Source of the DNA: Flemingiibacterium sp045635785
GTDB lineage: Bacteria; Bacillota; Clostridia; Oscillospirales; CAG-272
Assembly: GCA_045635785.1 (NCBI GenBank)
Contig: JAZTWJ010000107.1
Location: 1-64,000 of the forward strand
Direction: 5' to 3'
DNA length: 64,000 nucleotides
Below the pieces are notes generated by a model. That model was given only the letters and a program-made list of their open reading frames with translations. It searched no databases and had not been told where the DNA came from. Both the position numbers and the translations under genes were made by a program. This document shows, piece by piece, positions 16,605-24,577 of the stretch. The first letter of the stretch is position 1; every line of letters starts with the position of its first letter.

Positions 16605-17165
16605 ATGCCGAAAGTTTTTATTGATCAGGGACACAATCCCGTAAATCCCAACGCGGGCGCGGAGGGAAACGGACTGCGTGAGCAGGACATCACCTACCGT
16701 ATCGGCATCCTTCTCGCGGAGATATTAAACAACAATCCGAATTTTGAGGCTCGCACATCAAGAAATTCTCCCACCGAGCAGATTGGCACGTCAAAATCCT
16801 CGTCTCTCGCCACCCGTGTATCCGAAGCCAATGCGTGGGATGCGGATATTTTCCTCAGCCTGCACACAAATGCCTCTGCGAATCCCACCGCCACGGGAGT
16901 GGAATCCTTTTCCTATGCCAGAGGAACCAATGGCTTTCGTCTTGCCGAGGACGTGGCGGAAAATCTCGCGCTCATCACGGGACTTCCGAATCGGGGCACA
17001 TTTCCCCGCCCCTCTCTGTACGTTCTCCGCCGCACCGAAATGCCGGCGGCGCTCATTGAAATGGGCTTCATCACAAATCCCGGTGATGCCGCACTCATGG
17101 AGAACCAGCCGGATCTGTTTGCCCTTGGCATTTATAACGGAATTCTCGAATATTTCGCATTGTAG
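16605..17165 (+). CDS. N-acetylmuramoyl-L-alanine amidase (Amidase_3)
   Basis: A 186-residue zinc amidase of the CwlD/LytC catalytic type that cleaves the MurNAc-L-Ala bond. Visible are the first zinc His in FIDQGHNPVN, Glu of GLREQDITY, the second His in FLSLHTNAS and the catalytic Glu in ALIEMGFITN. No signal peptide or cell-wall binding domain is seen, so export is uncertain. The size is close to CwlD catalytic domains. The start at 16605 fits the leader layout. A SpoVAF-like gene follows, which would suit a spore cortex role. Confidence 0.88.
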   Translation: MPKVFIDQGHNPVNPNAGAEGNGLREQDITYRIGILLAEILNNNPNFEARTSRNSPTEQIGTSKSSSLATRVSEANAWDADIFLSLHTNASANPTATGVESFSYARGTNGFRLAEDVAENLALITGLPNRGTFPRPSLYVLRRTEMPAALIEMGFITNPGDAALMENQPDLFALGIYNGILEYFAL

Positions 17166-17186
17166 CGGGACATACTAAAACCAAAC

Positions 17187-17216
17187 GGATGCAGGCGTCA
17201 TTTGCGCTTTGCATCC
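17187..17216 (+). other. Hairpin between amidase and SpoVAF-like gene
   Basis: Arms GGATGCA (17187-17193) and TGCATCC (17210-17216). There is little T after it, so it is at best a weak terminator. Confidence 0.4.
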
Positions 17217-17238
17217 TCTTTGATATTTGGAGATGTTC

Positions 17239-18651
17239 ATGAAAAAATTCAGTGAAAGCTACGATGAAAATGCCGCAACGCTCGACAGCATATTCAAAAT
17301 CGGAACCAATTACGATTTTATCGGGCGCGAGCGCATCATTGGCGGACGCCGCGCGCGCATGTATTTTATCGACAGCTTTGTCAATTCCAATGTGGTTGAC
17401 AGACTGTTCGTGTATTTTGCCGAGCTTGATGAAATGGATTCGCCCGAGGGTGCGATGGCAGTTGCGGCGAAATACATGCCGCATACCGAGGCATCGGTAT
17501 CAGATGATATGGACCAATTCGTCACCTCTGTTTTAAGCGGAACCATGGGGATCATCATTGATGGATTTGGTGCAGAAGGTATTTTGATGGATGTGCGCTT
17601 TTATCCCGCGAGGTCCGTGAGCCAATCGGAAAATGACCGCGTACTGCGCGGCGCGCACGATTCCTTTATCGAAACCGTCAAGATGAATTCCACGCTCATC
17701 CGCCGACGCATTCGCGATCCGCACCTGACCTTTGAGCGTTTTACCGTGGGCGAGGAATCGAAAACCGACGTGGTGCTTGCCTATATTGACGGAAAGGCGG
17801 AACCTTCTTATGTGGAAGAAATTCGCCGCCGATTATCCTCCATTCGCGTGCATGCGCTGACACTCGGTCAGCAAAGTCTTGCGGAATGCCTGATCCCACG
17901 CGGATTTCTGAATCCCTTCCCCAAATTCCGCTGTACGGAGCGCCCCGACAATGCGGCGGCGCATCTTTTGGAAGGCTTTGTGATCCTTTTATGCGACACC
18001 TCGCCCGAGGCGATGATCCTGCCCACCTCCATTTTTGATTTTATGCAGGAGACGGACGACTATTATTTTCCGCCGTTTACGGGCAGTTATTTACGACTTT
18101 TGCGATATGTGGTATTTCTTTTGACTCTGCTTCTCACGCCCACATGGTATTTGCTGATAACGCACACCGAGTGGGTTCCCGATGCCCTGAATTTCATTCT
18201 CATCGACACCGAGGCAAATCTGCCCATTATCGTCCAGCTATTTATTATAGAATTTGCCCTTGACGGCTTGAAGCTTGCTTCTTTGAATACACCGTCCTCG
18301 CTGAACAATACCTTTGGTGTGGTCGGCGGTTTGATCCTCGGCGATTTTGCCGTTCAAATCGGATGGTTTGTGCCCGAGGTCATCGTTTATATGGCTTTTG
18401 TTGCCATTGCCAACTTCACACAGTCAAGCTATGAGCTTGGCTATGCCTTCAAGTTTATGCGGATGGTTTTGCTTGCCTGCACCGCGATCGGCGGCTTATG
18501 GGGCTATATCGGCGGACTGATTCTCAATACAGCTTGGCTCGTCACAACACCCACATTGAACGGCAAGCGGAACTATCTTTATCCACTCATTCCGTTTGAT
18601 GCGCGCGCCATGCGAAATTTGCTCCTTCGCATGCGCTTAAAAACCAAATAG
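17239..18651 (+). CDS. SpoVAF/GerA-family spore membrane protein
   Basis: A 470-residue protein of the GerA germinant-receptor A-subunit family. A soluble N-terminal region of about 275 residues is followed by four to five membrane segments and a basic tail (LLLRMRLKTK). The blocks FPKFRCTERPDNAAAHLLEG, FPPFTGSYLRLLRY and GDFAVQIGWFVPEV fit SpoVAF best. There are no GerB or GerC partners and no spoVA genes beside it. The start ATG at 17239 is chosen because GGAG lies 6 nt upstream; the longer TTG start overlaps that site. It acts in the inner spore membrane by family knowledge. Confidence 0.85.
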   Translation: MKKFSESYDENAATLDSIFKIGTNYDFIGRERIIGGRRARMYFIDSFVNSNVVDRLFVYFAELDEMDSPEGAMAVAAKYMPHTEASVSDDMDQFVTSVLSGTMGIIIDGFGAEGILMDVRFYPARSVSQSENDRVLRGAHDSFIETVKMNSTLIRRRIRDPHLTFERFTVGEESKTDVVLAYIDGKAEPSYVEEIRRRLSSIRVHALTLGQQSLAECLIPRGFLNPFPKFRCTERPDNAAAHLLEGFVILLCDTSPEAMILPTSIFDFMQETDDYYFPPFTGSYLRLLRYVVFLLTLLLTPTWYLLITHTEWVPDALNFILIDTEANLPIIVQLFIIEFALDGLKLASLNTPSSLNNTFGVVGGLILGDFAVQIGWFVPEVIVYMAFVAIANFTQSSYELGYAFKFMRMVLLACTAIGGLWGYIGGLILNTAWLVTTPTLNGKRNYLYPLIPFDARAMRNLLLRMRLKTK

Positions 18652-18853
18652 CCCGCAACTCTTCTTTATCCAACAAACGATTTCGATGCTCCCCGTCGCC
18701 GGAATGGTGCGGGGCCATGCAGGCGACGGCCCTCTATCGCCCGCGTTGTTCGCACAAACATCCCCCACGCAGTCGCACACTCCTCGTGCGGAGCGCTGCA
18801 TATCCGAGACGGAATCACTGCCGAAGTACCGCAAAAATAGCCTCTTATTAAAG

Positions 18854-18920
18854 TCTTTGCGGAGCTTTCTTCAGAAAGCGACCGTTTCCTCTTTGCGGAG
18901 CTTTCTTCAGAAAGCGCCCG
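18854..18920 (+). repeat. Tandem hairpin repeat, two copies
   Basis: A 31-nt unit at 18854-18884 is repeated at 18890-18920 with one mismatch (36-nt period). Each unit holds GCGGAG followed by the hairpin GCTTTCT/AGAAAGC with a TC loop. The same core is in the glnN leader. The rest of the 18652-18947 gap shows no gene. Confidence 0.75.
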
Positions 18921-18947
18921 CATCTCCTTTTTTCGGAATCCCTCGGA

Positions 18948-20117
18948 TTACTGAATCACTGTAGACTCCTTCATCGCAGTTGTACAAATTTGGAAGAAGG
19001 TTTTGCCGCGATTGACAAGAAGCGGCTCGCCGTTTGCGGAGAAAAGCTTCACGGGAACATCTTCCGATGCTTTTGACCAAGAGATTTCCTCGTAGCCGCC
19101 CGCGGTGAGATAATAGCCTTCGCCTTTGCCTGTGGTAATGACGTCCATGTGATTATAGCTGTCGCCCACAGATTTTGTGGGACAGTAAAGCACAAGAATA
19201 TTGGTGAAAGAAAGCTGCTTATCAGCGGTATTATCCATGTGAGGAACGCCGAGAAATTGCTCGCGGTAATAGACGCCTTCTTCCGCATTATATTTGAAGT
19301 TTGGCATATGAACATTGGAATATGTGACTTGGAGGAAGGCGGCATTGCCGCCTTCGGGCACGCGCACCTCGCCATAGGGGACAAAGTCTAACGGAGAATC
19401 AAAACCGTCCTTTAACGCTGTATTATATTTGCAGAATCGGATCCCCTCAGCGATTCGTGCGCCGTCTGTCATCAGGCTATGCTCATATCCCATATTGGCG
19501 CGTCGCCATGCGTCACGGTAGAACATATTGGGCAAGTACATATTTACGCCGTCCAGATTGTCAACCTTGCGCGATTTGATCTCGACGTACGCCTGCGTGG
19601 AGCCGCCAGCATGAACATACAGCGCATTGTGATTTGCCGCAAAATCAAGGTAATACTCTCTTGAGGAGCGCACCGAACCTACAACAGGCAGACTTTCGTA
19701 ATCCGACACGACCATCATCAGTCTTGTCTGCAAGCCTTCCACTACGCATTCATACATGATGTCCGCGTAGGAAACGCCCTCCTGCGGTGTTGCCACGCGG
19801 ATATTGTTGATCATAATTGCCGTCGGTCTCTGCAAGGACAAATCCTTTTGCGCTTCAAGACCTGTCAGCGGATTCAAAAATTCCGGAACTTCTATGGGAG
19901 CCGCGGTCGTTTCCGCAGGTTCTGTTGTTTCGGGCGCGCTTGTTGTTTCGGGTGGTATTGGTTCGGGAACGGTGACAATGTCGAATATCTTGGTCGCCGT
20001 GGTGGCATCGGTCGTTTCGTTTTGGCTTGCGGCAGCACCGCAGCTGTTCATAGAAATGCTCGCCGCAAGCAGCGCCGCAAACAGCAATGCCGCCGTTTTA
20101 TTTGTGAAATTACGCAT
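18948..20117 (-). CDS. DUF3048 (YerB-family) lipoprotein
   Basis: A 389-residue exported protein. Residues 1-25 form a lipoprotein-type signal ending SISMNSCG. A Thr/Pro/Glu-rich linker (about residues 30-75) leads to the DUF3048 domain, recognisable from NPLTGLEAQKDLSLQRP, VVGSVRSSREYYLDFA and HAGGSTQAYVEIK. The function of YerB proteins is not established; they are surface lipoproteins of Firmicutes. The start at 20117 has AGAGGAA upstream. Transcribed alone from a perfect promoter. Confidence 0.88.
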   Translation of the reverse strand: MRNFTNKTAALLFAALLAASISMNSCGAAASQNETTDATTATKIFDIVTVPEPIPPETTSAPETTEPAETTAAPIEVPEFLNPLTGLEAQKDLSLQRPTAIMINNIRVATPQEGVSYADIMYECVVEGLQTRLMMVVSDYESLPVVGSVRSSREYYLDFAANHNALYVHAGGSTQAYVEIKSRKVDNLDGVNMYLPNMFYRDAWRRANMGYEHSLMTDGARIAEGIRFCKYNTALKDGFDSPLDFVPYGEVRVPEGGNAAFLQVTYSNVHMPNFKYNAEEGVYYREQFLGVPHMDNTADKQLSFTNILVLYCPTKSVGDSYNHMDVITTGKGEGYYLTAGGYEEISWSKASEDVPVKLFSANGEPLLVNRGKTFFQICTTAMKESTVIQ

Positions 20118-20221
20118 GTTTTTCCTCTTTGTTCAGTTCAAATATATCCGTACTATCATTGCCTTTTGCCATACATCTGCATTTTTATTCGCCAATGTGA
20201 AAAACTGATCGTTACCCTTCT

Positions 20222-20250
20222 ATTATAATGCAAAATCGCAAAAATGTCAA
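20222..20250 (-). promoter_or_regulatory. Sigma-A promoter of DUF3048 gene
   Basis: Perfect TTGACA (20245-20250) and TATAAT (20222-20227), spacer 17 nt. Confidence 0.88.
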
Positions 20251-20389
20251 TCATAAAACGCCTCTAACGGGCATTTTTTTGATATTTAAATATTGTTATC
20301 TAATATAGTTTACAATTTATATGTAGAATTTTACTTTTGTTTATGGTAAAATATATATAATAAAAATTAGATTGGAGGAATTCAGCAGA

Positions 20390-20659
20390 ATGTCTGCAAA
20401 TCATATGATCTATCTCGGCAAGCCGCTTGTACGGCAAGGTGCTCAGCTCTGCTGGGGATATCCCACCGATAAATACGTGCTTGTTCTAGGTATTCTTTCT
20501 ACCAAAAAAGTCGGCAATGCCGACGTCCCCGATCAAATTCTTATCCAAATTCAGAGCACTGCGGATAAGAAGGTTGTTAAATTCGGTTCCAAAAACGGCT
20601 TTGCCGAGGCTTTTGAGTATGGCTCGGCGTGGCTTGAATCCGAGCTTCGCAAGGCTTAA
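20390..20659 (+). CDS. Small conserved-looking protein, unknown
   Basis: An 89-residue soluble protein that I do not recognise. It has a GYPTDKYVLVLGILSTKK strand-turn stretch and a basic C-terminus; there is no signal or membrane segment. The ATG at 20390 is preceded by GGAGG 11 nt upstream, and an AT-rich region with TAAAAT at about 20347 may be its promoter. A strong UUCG-capped terminator follows, so it is a real single-gene unit. Confidence 0.7.
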   Translation: MSANHMIYLGKPLVRQGAQLCWGYPTDKYVLVLGILSTKKVGNADVPDQILIQIQSTADKKVVKFGSKNGFAEAFEYGSAWLESELRKA

Positions 20660-20715
20660 TGCGTTGCTTGATGGCTAAAAGGCTCTGTTATTTATCTTAA
20701 ACACTCGCACCAAGC

Positions 20716-20743
20716 AAGGGCAAATCTTCGGATTTGCCCTTTT
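20716..20743 (+). terminator. Terminator of the 89-residue gene
   Basis: AAGGGCAAATC and GATTTGCCCTT pair perfectly around the stable TTCG tetraloop, followed by TTTTATC. Confidence 0.88.
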
Positions 20744-20757
20744 ATCATTAAAATATA

Positions 20758-20784
20758 CACCCCAAAAGCTTCTGCTTTGGGGTG
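20758..20784 (-). terminator. Terminator after the frameshifted small gene
   Basis: CACCCCAAA (20758-20766) and TTTGGGGTG (20776-20784) pair perfectly. The minus strand continues TATATTTTAAT. Confidence 0.6.
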
Positions 20785-20813
20785 CATACAATTTTCAGAT
20801 GATATTTTTGCGA

Positions 20814-21058
20814 TTATTCTGCAGAATCTTCGTTTGCTTCATCTACGGGAGTCCGCTTTGCGTAGAGCTTGAAGCCCTTGCGCGTTTCGCGAACGGTGGA
20901 GAAATCGTAGAGCGTTGTCAGCTCGGGATCTAATTGAGGAAGAATGCGAAGAGTCCATCGTTCTTCTTTTCATCGGCTTTGAACATTGCGATGAACGTGG
21001 TGTCTTCGTCAATTTCCATCTTTGAAAGATCCGGATGCTTATTCGTCAGATCTGACAT
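20814..21058 (-). pseudogene. Frameshifted small gene, unknown
   Basis: Minus-strand translation from ATG 21058 (GGGGAG just upstream) gives MSDLTNKHPDLSKMEIDEDT and onwards for 42 residues to a TAG. From the same point a second frame stays open and gives LRILPQLDPELTTLYDF, KGFKLYAKRTP and EANEDSAE to a TAA at 20814. Together they would form one acidic protein of about 87 residues with its own ribosome binding site and terminator. A single-base change or sequencing error near the join (about 20935) would explain it. The family is not recognised. Confidence 0.55.
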
Positions 21059-21204
21059 AACTCCCCATTCAACATAAAAAAGGCTATAACATAACAAAGT
21101 CTATTCTGTAAATAATATAAATAAAATTTACGTTAATTGCAAGAGTTATTTCAAAGGAACTGTCGGAAAATATAAAATTTTTTATGCTTTTTCAGAAAAA
21201 ACAA

Positions 21205-21248
21205 CAAAAAGAGATACCGGCTGCATTTTGCTTTTGCCTGTATCTCTT
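21205..21248 (-). terminator. Terminator of cyclophilin gene
   Basis: AAGAGATAC (21209-21217) pairs with GTATCTCTT (21240-21248), with inner GGC/GCC pairs; the minus strand then runs TTTTTGTTG. Confidence 0.75.
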
Positions 21249-21294
21249 TCTATTTGCAGAGTTTGACCGTCTGTCAATTTTTACCGAGAAGGAG

Positions 21295-21765
21295 TTAGAT
21301 CAGAGTTACCTTCTTCATTCTCTGTTCCTTGATGGGTCTGTCACGGAAGTCCGTATCCACCGATGCAATTCTGTCCACAACATCCATACCTTCAACCACG
21401 CAGCCGAATGCCGCATAATCGCCGTCAAGATATGCCACGTCCGCGTGACAGATGAAGAACTGTGAGCTTGCGCTGTCCTTCTTTTGGGAGCGTGCCATGG
21501 AAACGGTGCCGCGGGTATGGCTGAGATTATTGGTCACGCCATTGGATTGGAACTCGCCCTTGATGGTTTCTCCGGAGCCGCTCATACCCGTTCCGATGGG
21601 ATCGCCGCCCTGAATCATAAAGCCCGCGATAACACGGTGGAAAATCAGCCCGTCATAGAATCCCTGCTTAACAAGCTTTTCAAAATTTGCGCATGTAATG
21701 GGAGCAACGGCGGGATAAAGCTCAATTTTGATAATACCGCCGGTTTCCATTTCAATCTGTACCAT
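21295..21765 (-). CDS. Peptidyl-prolyl isomerase, cyclophilin type
   Basis: A 156-residue cyclophilin for cis-trans proline isomerisation in protein folding. Visible motifs are YDGLIFHRVIAGFMIQGGDP with the catalytic Arg, GTVSMARSQKKDSASSQFFI and VEGMDVVDRIA. The start at 21765 (MVQIEMETGG) has AAGGAG 9 nt upstream; the longer frame runs into the preceding gene. No signal peptide, so cytosolic. Confidence 0.92.
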   Translation of the reverse strand: MVQIEMETGGIIKIELYPAVAPITCANFEKLVKQGFYDGLIFHRVIAGFMIQGGDPIGTGMSGSGETIKGEFQSNGVTNNLSHTRGTVSMARSQKKDSASSQFFICHADVAYLDGDYAAFGCVVEGMDVVDRIASVDTDFRDRPIKEQRMKKVTLI

Positions 21766-21796
21766 AATACTGTCTCCTTTTTTATTAAAAATATTT

Positions 21797-22453
21797 TTAT
21801 TGATCAAAGCAGCGGCGCAGCAGGTCTTCCTGCATTCTTGTTCCCCCTGCATTTCCAATACGCTGTAATACCTCGGTGTGCATTGCGATTTTTGCGATCT
21901 TTTCCATTGCGATCATGCGCTCTGCGGCGTATACGGGTGAATCTGCCATCGCAACCGTACCGCCGTCATGAATGAGCATGCAACCGATTTTTGTGATGAA
22001 GTTGTCACATTCACTTGCCGTTTGTGCAATCAAAGCACCGAGATTTGCGGCATAATCACCCTCGATCTCGCTTGGGTTCAGCTGTCTTGTGCATGGAATG
22101 GGGCCACCAAAATATTTTGCGTGCAGCATTCCGTAGGGCTTGATTTGCCGCCCTGCCTGTGCAAACGCGGTGGCGCATTCCGGATATCCCGAAGCGATGG
22201 CTCTCGCTTCGCTATTTTCAAAAATCGCCGCGTACATGGCAAATTCCGCAGGCAGTGTTCCCTGCCCGAACAGGATCTGCCCATCGGGCAATGCCACCAG
22301 CATATTGTCCTTGTCCGCTTCCACGGCGGCGATCTCTTTTGGCTTGACAACGATCACGCCTGCGGTCCTATCGAAAAGGCTGACCGAGCCGAAGTCTATT
22401 TGGCATAGGAGAAGGTTCGCTTCTGCCGTCTGCTGTCGCAATTTTTCGTGCAT
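21797..22453 (-). CDS. AraD-like class II aldolase, metal ligands lost
   Basis: A 218-residue protein whose sequence tracks L-ribulose-5-phosphate 4-epimerase (AraD): EANLLL, GSVSLFDRTAGVIVVKP, ATAFAQAGRQIKPYG, LHAKYFGGPIPCTRQL and EIEGDY. The three zinc-binding histidines of AraD are gone: HTHS reads SGYP and VHSHG reads IHDGG. The SSDT loop with the catalytic Asp is also missing. It is therefore probably not an active epimerase or aldolase. The start at 22453 has AAAGGAG 6 nt upstream. It lies 31 nt before cyclophilin. Confidence 0.75.
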   Translation of the reverse strand: MHEKLRQQTAEANLLLCQIDFGSVSLFDRTAGVIVVKPKEIAAVEADKDNMLVALPDGQILFGQGTLPAEFAMYAAIFENSEARAIASGYPECATAFAQAGRQIKPYGMLHAKYFGGPIPCTRQLNPSEIEGDYAANLGALIAQTASECDNFITKIGCMLIHDGGTVAMADSPVYAAERMIAMEKIAKIAMHTEVLQRIGNAGGTRMQEDLLRRCFDQ

Positions 22454-22525
22454 ATGGACTCCTTTCGGCGACAGATGCCGCCTTCATCTTTCAAAAATAA
22501 ACGATTTTGATGATACTGTTACCCT

Positions 22526-23188
22526 CTATACATGAAAGCGTTTCGCCAACTCCACGCGTGTGCGACGGTGTGAAAACACCAGCATTGCAATGAAGCACAG
22601 GATAGATACGCATGCCGCAGTTACGATCGGCCATTCCACATCGCTGACGCCAAATACCCATAGGAAGAAGGAGAGGACGCCCAGAACGGCTATGACCAGC
22701 TGATAGATGGTATAGGCACGGAAGCGATAGGGACTGATGAGGATCATCAGCATAATCGCCAAGGCGGCTGCTACGATGAGGCCGGGAATGACCCATGTAA
22801 TGGACCAATGATACCAGCCTGTCAGCCAATCTATGAGGACCGTCAAGCCGCTTACGCAAAACAGCTGCATGAGCAGCATGGATGCGGGATTGGGAGCAGA
22901 GCGCAACACGCTGATTGCGCTCAGCCAAACATATATAATTGCGCCTGCTGTAATAAACGCCCACGGATTATCGGTGGGAACCAGATGATTGATCAGCAAA
23001 CCGGTTGCAACGAAAACCACCGCAATGAAGCTGATCAGCTTTAACAGCAATGCGCGGGAGAATCTGCTTTTTACATAGGGATAGTCTTCATCGAAGTCGT
23101 CCCCTATTTTTTCTGCCTCCATGTCACACAGTGGGCAGGTCGGCAGATCCCCGCGCAACGTTACGCGGCAATGTCTGCAATATCTCAT
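22526..23188 (-). CDS. Zinc-ribbon multi-TM protein (DUF6320-like)
   Basis: A 220-residue membrane protein. The N-terminal zinc ribbon is CRHCRVTLRGDLPTCPLC (residues 4-21), followed from about residue 45 by six hydrophobic segments and a short basic tail. Proteins of this shape are commonly found next to condensation-domain acyltransferases in Clostridia. Its ATG overlaps the upstream acyltransferase stop by 4 nt, so the two are coupled. Function unknown; a membrane partner or anchor is possible. Confidence 0.75.
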   Translation of the reverse strand: MRYCRHCRVTLRGDLPTCPLCDMEAEKIGDDFDEDYPYVKSRFSRALLLKLISFIAVVFVATGLLINHLVPTDNPWAFITAGAIIYVWLSAISVLRSAPNPASMLLMQLFCVSGLTVLIDWLTGWYHWSITWVIPGLIVAAALAIMLMILISPYRFRAYTIYQLVIAVLGVLSFFLWVFGVSDVEWPIVTAACVSILCFIAMLVFSHRRTRVELAKRFHV

Positions 23189-24576
23189 ACCTTGCCCTCC
23201 TTTGCAGTCTTTTTAGGCTTCTTTGGCTTTTTTTCTTTGACGGGCTCGGGCGTTTCATTGCAGGACAGCTCCACAGACAGCCCTTCGTTTGCCAAAAAGC
23301 TGAGCATAAACTGTTCCATGGAATTATCGTCTGTTGTGGACGAAAAACCGATGGTTGCCACGTCGTCGTAGGACATCATCGTAACCTTTTTCGGATGCGA
23401 TTCCGATGCGCCGATGATAAGCTCCGCCCGCTCCACCAGATGTGCGATCATCGGCGACAGCGCAAAACGGCCTAAATTTGAAAATGTCAGCGTATATCGT
23501 TTCAGCGCGCGGCGGAAGATGATCTGCATGACGAGATCCTTGAGAAAGATCGGCACAAATTTGATGCCCGGAATGCGCTCAATCGCCGCATGTTCCGCGA
23601 TCTGCCGTTCGAAATTCTCCCGCGTCAGATTGGCGCGAAAGCTTTCCTTTGTCTTGGCAAGAATCGTTTCGAAGGTTTCTCCGCGCACGGGATAGACCGC
23701 AATGTTCATATGCCCGAAGAAGTTTCGCAGAGTAATGGAATCGAACATGGACCGAAGATTCACAGGCACGCTGATGACGATGGGGTTTTTGGATTTGCCG
23801 CGCCGCCATGCGGTATTGTAAATTGACCAAATGAGCAATGCCGATATGTATTCGGACATGCTCGCCCCCTTCGATTTTGCAAGCCCCAGCAGCTCCTTAA
23901 CGGAAACCATCGCATGCATCACGCCGAGTCGGCTTCCGTCATAGCGATAGCCGTTTAGCCGAAAGGCATCGGGTTGGCTCTGCTTTTTTTTAGGCTTTGC
24001 TGTACTTTCGGTCTCTCTCGGAACGCCCGCATCCGCTGTTTGTCGGAAGGAGTCCTCGTCAAAATCGCGGGCGATCTCATCGACCTCGCGGCGGATATAT
24101 TCCTCGGGAACCGTTTCGTTTCCGCACTTGATGTTGTAATAGCAATACACGATCAGCCGCAGGAAATTTGTCGCGCCCATGCCGTCGGACAGCGCATGAT
24201 AGATCTCGCAGTTGATGCGTTTTTTGTAATATAGCACGCGAAAAAGGAAGCCCCTCTCCCGTCCGCGATAAATGGGTGCGCAGGGATAGCCGCGCTCCTC
24301 ACGAACCACGGGCTTTTCGCGGTTCATATCAAAATAATACCAGAATAAGCCCCGATGCAGCTTCAATGCGAAGGCAGGCATGATCGCCAGCGCCTTTTCC
24401 ACCGCCTGCTGTAAGATCTCGGGCTCCACATTTTCCCGCAGGACCACACTCAAGCGGAACACATTGGGGGACCTGGTGCTCGTTACTGCGGGCATCATCT
24501 TGGCGGTCAGATCCAAACCGTCCCAATACCCGTCATCCATGCCGCTGTGTACGGCTCTTTTCACTCTATACTGCAT
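23185..24576 (-). CDS. Condensation-type acyltransferase (alcohol acetyltransferase-like)
   Basis: A 463-residue protein of the CoA-dependent acyltransferase fold. The catalytic HxxxDG reads HALSDGMGA near residue 124, and a typical second block is ISVPVNLRSMF. The C-terminus is a Lys/Pro-rich tail (PEPVKEKKPKKPKK). Such proteins join an acyl group to an alcohol or amine. It lies 1 nt after fabV and overlaps the zinc-ribbon gene, so a lipid- or ester-making operon is likely. The product is unknown. Confidence 0.78.
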   Translation of the reverse strand: MQYRVKRAVHSGMDDGYWDGLDLTAKMMPAVTSTRSPNVFRLSVVLRENVEPEILQQAVEKALAIMPAFALKLHRGLFWYYFDMNREKPVVREERGYPCAPIYRGRERGFLFRVLYYKKRINCEIYHALSDGMGATNFLRLIVYCYYNIKCGNETVPEEYIRREVDEIARDFDEDSFRQTADAGVPRETESTAKPKKKQSQPDAFRLNGYRYDGSRLGVMHAMVSVKELLGLAKSKGASMSEYISALLIWSIYNTAWRRGKSKNPIVISVPVNLRSMFDSITLRNFFGHMNIAVYPVRGETFETILAKTKESFRANLTRENFERQIAEHAAIERIPGIKFVPIFLKDLVMQIIFRRALKRYTLTFSNLGRFALSPMIAHLVERAELIIGASESHPKKVTMMSYDDVATIGFSSTTDDNSMEQFMLSFLANEGLSVELSCNETPEPVKEKKPKKPKKTAKEGKV

Positions 24577-24577
24577 A

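Noticed and set aside
22454..22500. Further SD-hairpin leader before the AraD-like gene
   Set aside because: A hairpin is present, but the SD (AAAGGAG) lies after it at a normal distance from the ATG, so the layout differs.
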